Below, piece after piece: positions 25,278 through 33,148 of a stretch of 64,000 bases of DNA; the stretch's first letter is position 1, and each line of letters begins with the position of its first letter. This stretch comes from Salinimicrobium tongyeongense. Lineage in GTDB: Bacteria; Bacteroidota; Bacteroidia; Flavobacteriales; Flavobacteriaceae. The translations under genes and the position numbers were made by a program. Location: the NCBI RefSeq assembly GCF_026109735.1, contig NZ_CP069620.1, positions 2,914,001-2,978,000 of the forward strand, read 5' to 3'. A model generated the notes under the pieces. The model saw only the letters and a list, made by a program, of their open reading frames with translations. It searched no databases and was not told the DNA's origin.

Positions 25278-25407
25278 TGCATAGAACGTCCCGTATAAAA
25301 ACAGTGCGGCGATTGCCAGCGATGATTTTCCGCAGGAAAATCAGGCGTTGCAAGCGAGCACGGAGTTTTGATTTGAGACTGATTTAAGCATTGTTTTTAT
25401 ACGTTGT
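25278..25407 (-). repeat. attC site, class 4, interrupted by second IS1182-type element
   Basis: Arms CCGTATAAAAACAGTGCGGC and GCATTGTTTTTATACGTTGT. The remaining outer bases TTGTTGCCAAA lie at 27076-27086. Inner hairpin GATTTTCC-GCA-GGAAAATC at 25324-25342 shows base changes that keep pairing relative to the other class-4 sites. Confidence 0.85.
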
Positions 25408-25447
25408 GCCTGTTGCACAAGATACCAGAAAATGCTAATTTTCTGAT

Positions 25448-26965
25448 ATGCAAGGCAAGAAAAATTATCAGGAAAAACTCTTCACTTCCTTCCGTCTCAG
25501 TGACCGGATCCCAAAAGAAAATTTTTACCGACGTTTAAAAGAAGCCCTGAACCTGGAGTTTCTTTATCCGCTTACGCAAAAGTTCTACGGAGATAGTGGA
25601 CAGAAAAGCATTGATCCGGTGGTCTTTTTTAAAATCTGCCTGGTGGGATATTTAGAGAACATTACTACGGATCGTGGGGTAATGAACCATTGTGCAATGC
25701 GGTTGGACATCCTCTATTTCCTGGGATATGATGTGGATGAAGAACTGCCCTGGCACAGTACCATCAGCCGTACCCGGCAGCTTTTTCCTGAAGATATCTT
25801 TGAGGAAGTTTTTACCAAAGTTTTAAAGCTGTGTATTGAAGTCGGATTGGTAACCGGGCACACCCAGGCAATTGATTCCGCTCCTGTAAAAGCCAATGCT
25901 TCCATGGACAGCCTGGAGATCAAAGTCCCGGCAGAAGACCTGGAGGAGCATCTTTCCAAGGTGCGTGTACAAAGCAGCAGGGATCGCAAAGCCAAAGGGA
26001 ACAAAGCCCCTGAAAAACAGCAGAAGATCACAGCAAGTAAGAAAGAGCTTCAGGAAATCAAAAGCCGGAACAAGAAATGGAGCGAGGACCAGGACATGCG
26101 TCCCGGGGCCAAAAACAAAGGCAGCAAGTACACCAGCAACAAAACCCATTACAGCCCAACAGATCCCGATGCCCGGATAAGTGTCAAACCCGGGAAGGCC
26201 AGAAAACTGAACTACCTGTGTAACCTGGCGGTAGATATTGAAGCACACGTTATCACTGATGTACGGGCATACCACGCAGACAAGAAAGACACCAAATACC
26301 TACAGGATACTGCCGCAAGACTCAACAGGCGCTTGCGCCGGGAAGGTTTGATCTGGGAGAATGTATTGGCAGATGCCGGTTACAGCAGTGGGGAAAATTA
26401 CGCATACTTTGAGAAAAAAGGACTGACCACATACATCCCGCCGCACGGGACCTACAAAGGCGGGCCTGAAGGATTTGAGTATATTAAAGAAGGTAATTAC
26501 TGGCTGTGCCCACAGGGCAAGAAAGTTACCTTCCGGAAGCAGAAAATGGAAAATGGTAATCTAAAGGACAATTATTTTACCACACGGGCCGATTGTAAAG
26601 GCTGTCCTATAAAAACGGCCTGCATTGGCAAAAGCCATGAAAAAAGGATCAACATTACTGCCTACCGGGAGGAATACGATAGGAACATTGAACGGGTAAA
26701 GACCAGGCGCGGCCGCTATATGAAAGCCAAACGCCAAAGCACTGTAGAACCTGTTTTTGGTACACTAAAGGAATTCCTGGGGCTTCGGAAGGTGAATACC
26801 ATTGGGATCAGGCAAGCAAATAAATGTATGCATCTGGCCGCCATTGCTTACAACCTCAAAAAATACCTGAAATTCAAAGCGAAGAAGGTGAAATCCGGAG
26901 CAGAGCAGCTCGCTTGGCTCCTTCAACCAAAAACCTACTACAGGAATCTCACAGTTCAATTTTAA
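25448..26965 (+). CDS. IS1182-family transposase, copy 2
   Basis: 505 residues, same domain order and DDE residues as the first copy. KTAC replaces KTDC inside the cysteine cluster, outside the catalytic residues. The other differences I found are silent. Apparently intact. The near identity of the copies means recent transposition or ongoing homogenisation. Two such copies 15 kb apart in direct orientation could recombine and delete the cassettes between them. Confidence 0.92.
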   Translation: MQGKKNYQEKLFTSFRLSDRIPKENFYRRLKEALNLEFLYPLTQKFYGDSGQKSIDPVVFFKICLVGYLENITTDRGVMNHCAMRLDILYFLGYDVDEELPWHSTISRTRQLFPEDIFEEVFTKVLKLCIEVGLVTGHTQAIDSAPVKANASMDSLEIKVPAEDLEEHLSKVRVQSSRDRKAKGNKAPEKQQKITASKKELQEIKSRNKKWSEDQDMRPGAKNKGSKYTSNKTHYSPTDPDARISVKPGKARKLNYLCNLAVDIEAHVITDVRAYHADKKDTKYLQDTAARLNRRLRREGLIWENVLADAGYSSGENYAYFEKKGLTTYIPPHGTYKGGPEGFEYIKEGNYWLCPQGKKVTFRKQKMENGNLKDNYFTTRADCKGCPIKTACIGKSHEKRINITAYREEYDRNIERVKTRRGRYMKAKRQSTVEPVFGTLKEFLGLRKVNTIGIRQANKCMHLAAIAYNLKKYLKFKAKKVKSGAEQLAWLLQPKTYYRNLTVQF

Positions 26966-27007
26966 GGAACCTGAATTTCGTTCACAGCCAATCCAATCCA
27001 TAAAAGA

Positions 27008-27032
27008 AAAACCGCTTAAAGCGGCTTATTTG
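27008..27032 (+). terminator. terminator after IS1182 transposase, copy 2
   Basis: Same CCGCTTAAAGCGG hairpin and T-rich tail as at 11277. Confidence 0.55.
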
Positions 27033-27103
27033 TAGCGGGAATTCAAAAAATTATTGGCTTGTGCAACGGTTACCATTGTTGCCAAACGTATTTTGTTCCA
27101 TTT

Positions 27104-27586
27104 TCATTCGAAGATTACTGGGTAAACTCTGCGCATGAGATATTTGCCGTCCTTTCTTTCTTCTAAAAAATAATATGTATGCCCCAGTCCGTCAAAACTT
27201 ACGGAGTCACTTATTTTTAGAAAATCTCTACGGTCAGTAATAATATTCAAATCCTTCAGCTCATTTTTGTCAACTAATTTGTCCAATTCTTTAATAAAGC
27301 TAAAATGGACAGAAGGATTTTCAAAGACATAATAATCATATTTAGGATCTTCTTCCCACACTTCAATTATTTCAGTTGATCTCGTTTTAGGTCTTGGGGT
27401 GTTGTTTTTCTTTACGCGAACTTTCTTATCGAAAAAAATTCTGTAACCTGTATAAGAATTTGCATTATCTGATATCTGTTCGTGTATGAGCGTGTCATTT
27501 TCACTTATTAAAAAATAAATATCTTTTTGAGAATATGATAAATGACTGAAAAAGAATATTGAAATTATAGGAAGTATTTTATACAT
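27104..27586 (-). CDS. secreted protein of unknown function (cassette gene)
   Basis: 160 residues from MYKILPIISIFFFSHLSYSQ, a Sec signal peptide with likely cleavage after SYS. The mature part (QKDIYFLISENDTLIHEQIS) is beta-rich and has no family I know. The ATG at 27586 is chosen because the longer frame upstream runs into the attC site. Probably periplasmic or surface. One gene of the array clearly exported rather than a cytoplasmic defence protein. Confidence 0.7.
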   Translation of the reverse strand: MYKILPIISIFFFSHLSYSQKDIYFLISENDTLIHEQISDNANSYTGYRIFFDKKVRVKKNNTPRPKTRSTEIIEVWEEDPKYDYYVFENPSVHFSFIKELDKLVDKNELKDLNIITDRRDFLKISDSVSFDGLGHTYYFLEERKDGKYLMRRVYPVIFE

Positions 27587-27600
27587 TATAATTCTCTTAT

Positions 27601-27736
27601 GTTTGGCAACGGCTCGAATAACACAAGTTGCGGCTTGGGAATTCAAATTTGTCAGTTAATGACTTCACTTTAAAGTTAGTCAAAAATGCCATTTTTTAGA
27701 GGTATTCCGCAATTTGTGTTATTTATTGTTGCAAAT
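27601..27736 (-). repeat. attC site, class 1 (NC1 copy e)
   Basis: Arms CGAATAACACAAGTTGCGG and CCGCAATTTGTGTTATTTAT. Confidence 0.85.
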
Positions 27737-28107
27737 CAGTGGCGACAGAGTTGAGTGAGCTCGTACTTAGCCTTTTTCTTGATTAGTTTTTTTAATCCGC
27801 AACAGTGATAAAATCATTTTTTGCCTTGAGTGAGGTTTATTTAATTTTTACCAGTTCTTAACTTTTAATCCGCTACAGTGAGAAAATTAATTTTAGGACT
27901 GAGTGGAGTCCGTTTATTTTTATTGGTTCCTAAATCATTCTTTTTGAGTAGAAACTTGAAAATTAAAACAATTATTCTTGCGTTTGAGTGGAAATCTGCG
28001 GTCACTTTTAATTTTATCCGGCTGAGTAATTGTCCGTTTTGATCTCCAGAAGGTGAGCGAATTTCTATTTTTTTATCTGTTTTGAGTGGGGTCAGGAGCC
28101 ATTGTTT
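27737..28107. other. non-coding cassette NC1, copy e (long form, diverged)
   Basis: Same module order as copies c and d but with many base differences. It includes the extra module near TTTTTGCCTTGAGTGAGG. The accidental 102-codon minus-strand frame through it is not kept in other copies. Confidence 0.75.
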
Positions 28108-28242
28108 GCAACGTTCCCGGTTAACGAAAGTGGCGAGTAGGGAAGATCCACTTGTCCGTCGTAACGAGTTCATTCTTATGGAAATAAAAGTAGGAAATTA
28201 TCTCTCAAAAAAGCCATTTTTGTTAATCGTTGTTGTAAACTG
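28105..28242 (-). repeat. attC site, class 2 (NC2 copy c)
   Basis: Arms CCCGGTTAACGAAAGTGGCG and GCCATTTTTGTTAATCG. Confidence 0.8.
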
Positions 28243-28438
28243 GGCTTTTATTCTTGTTGTGTAATTAGTTAGTTTTAATCCGCTGAAAACTGATCATTCC
28301 GTTTTTATAAGAACTCCCTTTTGAAAATCTATTTTTTAGAGATTGATCGGATTTAGTGAGTTTCAATTGTCCGGCGTCAAAAATATTCAAACAGATTTCA
28401 GAAATTTTATACTTTCCTAAAATGCCATTTTTTTGCCT
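28243..28438. other. non-coding cassette NC2, copy c
   Basis: Third copy of the ~200-bp NC2 body. No gene seen. Confidence 0.75.
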
Positions 28439-28576
28439 GGTTTACAACGTCTCGAATAACGCAAGTTGCGGCTTGGCGACTTGAATTTGTCCGATAAACA
28501 CTGCTTTTTATTGGTAGTCAAAAATGCTATTTTTGAGAAGTATTCCGCAATTTGTGTTATTCATTGTTGTAGCCAG
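28439..28576 (-). repeat. attC site, class 1 (unknown-protein cassette)
   Basis: Arms CGAATAACGCAAGTTGCGG and CCGCAATTTGTGTTATTCAT. Outer GTTGTAGCCAGTGC pairs with GCATTGGCTACAAC at 29047. Confidence 0.85.
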
Positions 28577-28621
28577 TGCTTTTTTGAATAAGTTTCTGGG
28601 AGGACTTTATTTAGGTCGTCT

Positions 28622-28984
28622 TTAATATGGGGCAGTGTTAATAAAATTTATTTCCTCTTCATTTTCAATTTTATATTCTTGGTGTTCTTCGTTAAATACA
28701 AACTTTATCGGCTTTGTATTTTTTAGCTGGAAATTTTCATTGCTTTTTCCGCCAGAATCATCATTACTTACCCATACGCGAGGTTGCGAATAAAGAGTTT
28801 TTACGATGAATTCATCTCGATTTGATTTGTCTTCGTCTATTTCCCATTCAATAATATTAACTGCTTCCACATCAACAACAGGTCTGCCACGCCTGTCAGT
28901 AAATCCATTGGTCAGTTTACTTTCAATTAAACCTCTTATCTCTAAGAGAATTTTTTCTTCGTCTTTTTTTCCTAAAAATGCCAT
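28622..28984 (-). CDS. unknown protein (cassette gene), possibly frameshifted at its 3' end
   Basis: 120 residues, acidic, soluble, beginning MAFLGKKDEEKILLEIRGLI. No family recognised. After the frame closes at NTAPY, the +1 frame continues with ILLTLPHIKDDLNKVLPETY, which looks protein-like and runs to the cassette end, so a late single-base change may have altered the C-terminus. That is a weak inference. Single-gene cassette with no visible promoter. Confidence 0.6.
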   Translation of the reverse strand: MAFLGKKDEEKILLEIRGLIESKLTNGFTDRRGRPVVDVEAVNIIEWEIDEDKSNRDEFIVKTLYSQPRVWVSNDDSGGKSNENFQLKNTKPIKFVFNEEHQEYKIENEEEINFINTAPY

Positions 28985-29051
28985 ACTTCTGTAATTTATT
29001 AGATTTAAAAATTAAAATTTTATCGAGTAATTGTTAGTAATTTTTTCGCAT

Positions 29052-29188
29052 TGGCTACAACGTTTCGAATAACGCAAGTTGCGGCTTGGTAACTCGAAAT
29101 TGTCAGTTTAAGACTTAATTTTAAAGGTAATTTAAAATGTCATTTTTGGAAGGTTTTCCGCAATTTGTGTTATTCATTGTTGGCACCA
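29052..29188 (-). repeat. attC site, class 1 (XRE-DUF4870 cassette)
   Basis: Arms CGAATAACGCAAGTTGCGG and CCGCAATTTGTGTTATTCAT. The centre has AAAATGTCATTTTTGG. Confidence 0.85.
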
Positions 29189-29189
29189 G

Positions 29190-29753
29190 TTATTTAATCA
29201 ACTTTATTAGGTTCGGATAAAAGCTTTCTGTTTTTCCTTTACTTGTTTTAATAGCAAAAATTACGGGCAATATTATATTCAAGGTGTAAAGTCCAATAAA
29301 TAAGTAAAATAGAATTGGGTAATATCCGTAATGCATAACCTTAAATAAAGCGAATGCAGTAATTGAAATGAAAGTGAAAACAGACCAAACTATCTGAAAA
29401 TTTAATAAGTTCGCTCCAATGTGTTTAAGTCCAATAATTTTATCTTTTTTATTCATCCATAAAATAAGAGGTAAAATTATATTTCCTACTGGAATTGCTA
29501 AAAATGCTATTACAGAAAGATGGAAAATAGTCAGGTAATTCTTGTCGGTTTGTTTTCCCTAATCTAAAATATCCTCAGCATTTATTTCCAGAACTTCACA
29601 AATTAAATTCAGGGTTTTTCCACGAGGTTCACTTTCATTATTTTCGATTCGTTGAATTGTTCTTAAATTCACTTTTGCTGACTCAGCCAATTCTTCTTGA
29701 GATAGTCCTTTTTTCTTTCTTACCTCTCTTATTCTTTTTCCGATTTCTTTCAT
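29190..29753 (-). pseudogene. XRE regulator with DUF4870-like membrane domain, split by in-frame TAG
   Basis: The first 64 codons encode an XRE helix-turn-helix (MKEIGKRIREVRKKKGLSQE, ELAESAKVNLRTIQRIENNE, ending EDILD). A TAG at 29561-29559 follows, and the same frame continues with GKQTDKNYLTIFHLSVIAFL, AIPVGNIILPLILWMNKKDK, then GANLLNFQIVW and ILPVIFAIKTSKGK, a DUF4870-like membrane domain. Similar XRE-plus-membrane fusions of this layout occur in Bacteroidetes, so the original product was probably one protein and the TAG a nonsense change. The HTH part alone could still bind DNA. An internal ATG at 29456 could start the membrane part separately. Confidence 0.75.
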
Positions 29754-29778
29754 AGTTAGTTTTGGTTTAATCTTTTGA

Positions 29779-29786
29779 CAAAACTA
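29779..29786 (-). promoter_or_regulatory. candidate -7 box (TAGTTTTG) of the XRE cassette
   Basis: A minus-strand TAnnTTTG match 25 bp upstream of the XRE start codon. The upstream -33 element is not clear. Confidence 0.4.
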
Positions 29787-29874
29787 TATATGAAGCTGTC
29801 TTTTTGATAACGGTTTGTTTGCGACATTTTTACGACATTCTTGTCAATCTGCTGATTTTGTTGAGTTATTTATT

Positions 29875-30011
29875 GGTGCCAACGTCCCGAATAACGCAAG
29901 TTGCGGTTTAGGAACTCGAATTTATCCGTTAAACACGATCTTTAAAAGATCGGGAAAAATGCCATTTTTGGAAGGTATTCCGCAATTTGTGTTATTCATT
30001 GTTACAAACTG
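29875..30011 (-). repeat. attC site, class 1 (52-aa membrane protein cassette)
   Basis: Arms CGAATAACGCAAGTTGCGG and CCGCAATTTGTGTTATTCAT. The centre has AAAAATGCCATTTTTGG. The end is GTTACAAAC. Confidence 0.85.
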
Positions 30012-30058
30012 GCTTTTTATAACACGTGGAAAGATAAGTCCGTTCCCTTTCCTGACAA

Positions 30059-30217
30059 TTAACTTTTTCCTATTTGGCTTCTCAACGCAAGGGCGCTACC
30101 AATCATTAGACCGATAAGAAGGGCGCGAGAAAGACCTGAAATATCATCTACTGCAAATAGATATATTATACATCCTAAAAATAAAATCAGTATTCCAGCT
30201 ATTGTTAATTTCTTCAT
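30059..30217 (-). CDS. 52-residue membrane protein (cassette gene)
   Basis: Found by translating the minus strand of this otherwise empty cassette: MKKLTIAGILILFLGCIIYL, then FAVDDISGLSRALLIGLMIG and SALALRSQIGKS, stop TAA at 30061-30059. It has two hydrophobic helices separated by a short acidic loop. The gene fills the cassette between its two attC sites. Third small two-helix membrane protein in the array. Function unknown. Confidence 0.6.
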   Translation of the reverse strand: MKKLTIAGILILFLGCIIYLFAVDDISGLSRALLIGLMIGSALALRSQIGKS

Positions 30218-30229
30218 TTTTTCAGCTTG

Positions 30230-30365
30230 TTTGTAACGTCCCGTATATGAAAAGTAGGCGATTTCGAAGCACCAAATTTTCGGTTAAGCACAATGTCTGA
30301 TAAGAGTCATAACCCTTGGATTTACTACTATTTCGCCTATTTTTTATATACATTGTTGTAGCCAG
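30230..30365 (-). repeat. attC site, class 6 (CDF transporter cassette)
   Basis: Arms CCGTATATGAAAAGTAGGCG and TCGCCTATTTTTTATATACA. It lacks the AAAAATG palindrome found in most others. Confidence 0.8.
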
Positions 30366-30372
30366 TGCTTTT

Positions 30373-31164
30373 TTATTTTCCAAGTTTTAAAATTTGAATA
30401 GCACCTCGAATTACAATAACAAAAACAACTGCTCCAACAATCAAATCCGGTAAGCTTGAATTTAACCAATTTACCAAAAGTCCGGCTAAGATTACACCTG
30501 AATTTATAATTATATCATTTGAAGTAAATATCATACTTGCCTGCATATGAGCTTCTTTGCTCTTTGATTTTTGCAGTAAGTATAGACAAGTTGCATTGGC
30601 TAAAAGTGCTAAAATAGAAACCACTATCATAGTTGAAAAATCAGGCAATTCTTCATTTGCTATAAATCTTCTGACTACCTCCAAAAAACCAATTATTGCC
30701 AATGTCATTTGAAAATATCCTGCGAGTTTCGCAACTTTCTTTTTTCTCGTTAATGTACCGCCAACAGCAAATAAACTAATTCCATAAACAAGCGAGTCCG
30801 CCAACATATCCAAGCTATCAGCAACTAATCCCATTGATTTTGAAATCAGTCCTGTCGTCATTTCAATTATGAAAAAAACAAAATTAATTGCGAGAACAGA
30901 CCAAAGAAGCTTCTTTTGATTTGAGTTTTCTGTAAATTCTATTTGGTCGGCTTGTTCGGTTGTTAATCTTTTACTGCCTAAATTCAACTCTTTTATCGAT
31001 TTTTCTATTTGGTCGATTTGTTCGTTATGAAAAACTGTCAATTTTCGATTTGGAATATCAAAATCAAGATTTTTAATGCCCGAAATTCCGTCCAATTTCA
31101 TTCGGATTAGATTTTCCTCTGAAGGACAATCCATTTTTGTTATCTTAAATATTGTTTTTTCCAT
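30373..31164 (-). CDS. cation transporter, CDF-like, with N-terminal metal-binding-like domain
   Basis: 263 residues. The N-terminal ~60 residues (MEKTIFKITKMDCPSEENLI) resemble a heavy-metal-associated fold with a single cysteine. From about residue 85 come membrane helices (LLWSVLAINFVFFIIEMTTG), with SMGLVADSLDMLADSLVYGI carrying the HxxxD/DxxxD-type metal site of cation diffusion facilitators. The usual cytoplasmic C-terminal CDF domain is missing, so it is short. It probably exports a divalent metal cation. Unusual in this array as a non-defence function. Confidence 0.75.
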   Translation of the reverse strand: MEKTIFKITKMDCPSEENLIRMKLDGISGIKNLDFDIPNRKLTVFHNEQIDQIEKSIKELNLGSKRLTTEQADQIEFTENSNQKKLLWSVLAINFVFFIIEMTTGLISKSMGLVADSLDMLADSLVYGISLFAVGGTLTRKKKVAKLAGYFQMTLAIIGFLEVVRRFIANEELPDFSTMIVVSILALLANATCLYLLQKSKSKEAHMQASMIFTSNDIIINSGVILAGLLVNWLNSSLPDLIVGAVVFVIVIRGAIQILKLGK

Positions 31165-31189
31165 TTACAATTTTGATTTTTTTTCGCAT

Positions 31190-31326
31190 TGGCTACAACG
31201 GTTTCGCTTATCGCAAGTTGCGGGAGTAGGAACGCGAACTTGTCGGCTTAACCCTTTTATTTCTTGGTTTCTAAAATTACACTTTTTCGATAAAACCCGT
31301 TATTTGCGATGAAGCGGTGTTAGGCA
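31190..31326 (-). repeat. attC site, class 3
   Basis: Arms TCGCTTATCGCAAGTTGCGG and CCGTTATTTGCGATGAAGCG. The end GTGTTAGGC matches GTTRRRY and supplies the stop codon of the next gene. Confidence 0.88.
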
Positions 31327-32132
31327 AAGTTTTGTTTATCCCTATCTATCATTTTACTTAATGATATGGCATTTTCTATAGTACTTTTCCCAACCAAAAT
31401 TCCCGAAGTGGTTTGAGATATTTCATTTAAAATCTTTTGTTTAAAGATGTTTACACCTCTCTCGATTCCTGAATTTTCATACTTATAAATGAATTCAATT
31501 TCTTCTTTACTCAAAATCTCTTTTAAACTTTTTTTCAAATATTCATCTTTCATCCAATGAGTCAAATTTGTTCCTGAGTGATAATCCGTATCATACAGAT
31601 GCATTATTCTATGAACAAACAAATTGAAATAAAACCTAAGTAACCATAGTTTTTCTCCTAGATATGGTCTTAGCTTTTCTAGCTCTTTTTTATTTTCCAT
31701 TGATTCAACTACAGTTCTATCTATCTGGAGCTTTTCAAAAGCATATGAAACTGTACCTAAGAACTTTTTAGGTAAATCCGATCCTTCTTTTTTGATTCTT
31801 TCTAACTCTTTTTTTGAAATTATTGGATCAAAATGGTTTAATGGTGATATGTATTCTTCAATGCGGAGTATATCTTCCCAATAAAGCTGTAGACTATTTA
31901 ATCTTTTCTCATAAGTTGCTTTAATTCCTTCTGATTGAGTGTTTAAGGAATTGGCTAGAATTGATTGTGACGTTGCAAATTCATTTTTTAAACCTTCTAT
32001 TTTTGAGTCATATTTATTCTTAATGGAATTTTCGATTTCTGACGTTATTTTTTTCCTAAATATCCAAATAACGAAAGAAACGATTCCGGAGCTTAATAAT
32101 ATTGAAACTATAAATTTTAAATCTTCGCTCAT
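31320..32132 (-). CDS. membrane-anchored coiled-coil protein of unknown function
   Basis: 270 residues: one N-terminal helix (FIVSILLSSGIVSFVIWIF, about 7-25), then a charged coiled coil (about 30-75), then a helical cytoplasmic domain with WLLRFYFNLFVHRIMHLYD. No family recognised. The layout recalls the putAbiC-type protein at 17983 (membrane helix, coiled coil, helical domain), so a membrane effector is possible, but that is only analogy. Its TAA stop (31322-31320) is formed by GTTAGGC of the attC core, so the reading frame runs to the very end of the cassette. Confidence 0.65.
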   Translation of the reverse strand: MSEDLKFIVSILLSSGIVSFVIWIFRKKITSEIENSIKNKYDSKIEGLKNEFATSQSILANSLNTQSEGIKATYEKRLNSLQLYWEDILRIEEYISPLNHFDPIISKKELERIKKEGSDLPKKFLGTVSYAFEKLQIDRTVVESMENKKELEKLRPYLGEKLWLLRFYFNLFVHRIMHLYDTDYHSGTNLTHWMKDEYLKKSLKEILSKEEIEFIYKYENSGIERGVNIFKQKILNEISQTTSGILVGKSTIENAISLSKMIDRDKQNFA

Positions 32133-32141
32133 TTATAAAAT

Positions 32142-32279
32142 TTTGCCTAACGTCCCGGTTAACGAAAGTGGCGAGTAGGGAAGTTCCACTTGTCCGGCGT
32201 AACGATTTCTTTCTTATGGAATTAAAAATAGGAAATTATCCTTCAAAAAAGCCATTTTTGTTAACCATTGTTGTACAAA
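32142..32279 (-). repeat. attC site, class 2 (NC3 copy a)
   Basis: Arms CCCGGTTAACGAAAGTGGCG and GCCATTTTTGTTAACCATTG. It ends the first of two tandem identical cassettes. Confidence 0.85.
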
Positions 32280-32648
32280 TGTGCCGCACGTCTGAGTAAG
32301 CCGTATTTATATTAAATTTTATTTTCCTGCTTGAGATAATAATTTTCGACTTCTTCAAATTTCGATTTTTATCTGATTACGACTGAGTAAGGCCAATCAT
32401 TCAATTGAATTTCAATATTTTTTGTTTATTTCAGAACAAAGTTCCTCGGTCTGAGTGGTAATTCCGATGAATAATCTGGTGAAATTCGTTTTTTTTAAAT
32501 TAAATCCGTTAGAGTGAGAATCCGCTGATCTTTAATTTAAAAGTTAATTTTATTTACCTCTCAAAAATGGCATATTCAATTTTTCTTTTTTTTTGAATTT
32601 TACTTCTGGAAATCCGCTCTTATATTTTCAGTCCGCGGCATTTTGTAC
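32280..32648. other. non-coding cassette NC3, copy a
   Basis: About 370 bp, no gene on either strand. Built of modules with CTGAGTAAG, CTGAGTGG and GAGTGAGAATCCGCTG. 32149-32648 reads the same as 32649-33148. Confidence 0.8.
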
Positions 32649-32779
32649 AACGTCCCGGTTAACGAAAGTGGCGAGTAGGGAAGTTCCACTTGTCCGGCGT
32701 AACGATTTCTTTCTTATGGAATTAAAAATAGGAAATTATCCTTCAAAAAAGCCATTTTTGTTAACCATTGTTGTACAAA
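32642..32779 (-). repeat. attC site, class 2 (NC3 copy b)
   Basis: Same as the site at 32142-32279. Confidence 0.85.
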
Positions 32780-33148
32780 TGTGCCGCACGTCTGAGTAAG
32801 CCGTATTTATATTAAATTTTATTTTCCTGCTTGAGATAATAATTTTCGACTTCTTCAAATTTCGATTTTTATCTGATTACGACTGAGTAAGGCCAATCAT
32901 TCAATTGAATTTCAATATTTTTTGTTTATTTCAGAACAAAGTTCCTCGGTCTGAGTGGTAATTCCGATGAATAATCTGGTGAAATTCGTTTTTTTTAAAT
33001 TAAATCCGTTAGAGTGAGAATCCGCTGATCTTTAATTTAAAAGTTAATTTTATTTACCTCTCAAAAATGGCATATTCAATTTTTCTTTTTTTTTGAATTT
33101 TACTTCTGGAAATCCGCTCTTATATTTTCAGTCCGCGGCATTTTGTAC
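32780..33148. other. non-coding cassette NC3, copy b
   Basis: Tandem copy of NC3 with a period of 500 bp. Confidence 0.8.

Larger units (their letters stand above)
25408..27075 (+). mobile_element. IS1182-family insertion sequence, copy 2
   Basis: 1668 bp, same ends and inferred TTGT duplication (25404-25407, 27076-27079) as copy 1. I count about four base differences from copy 1. Inserted at the equivalent position of a different attC. Confidence 0.85.

Noticed and set aside
27865-28173. 102-codon minus-strand frame across NC1 copy e
   Set aside because: The frame starts in an attC site and is broken in the other NC1 copies by length changes in T runs.
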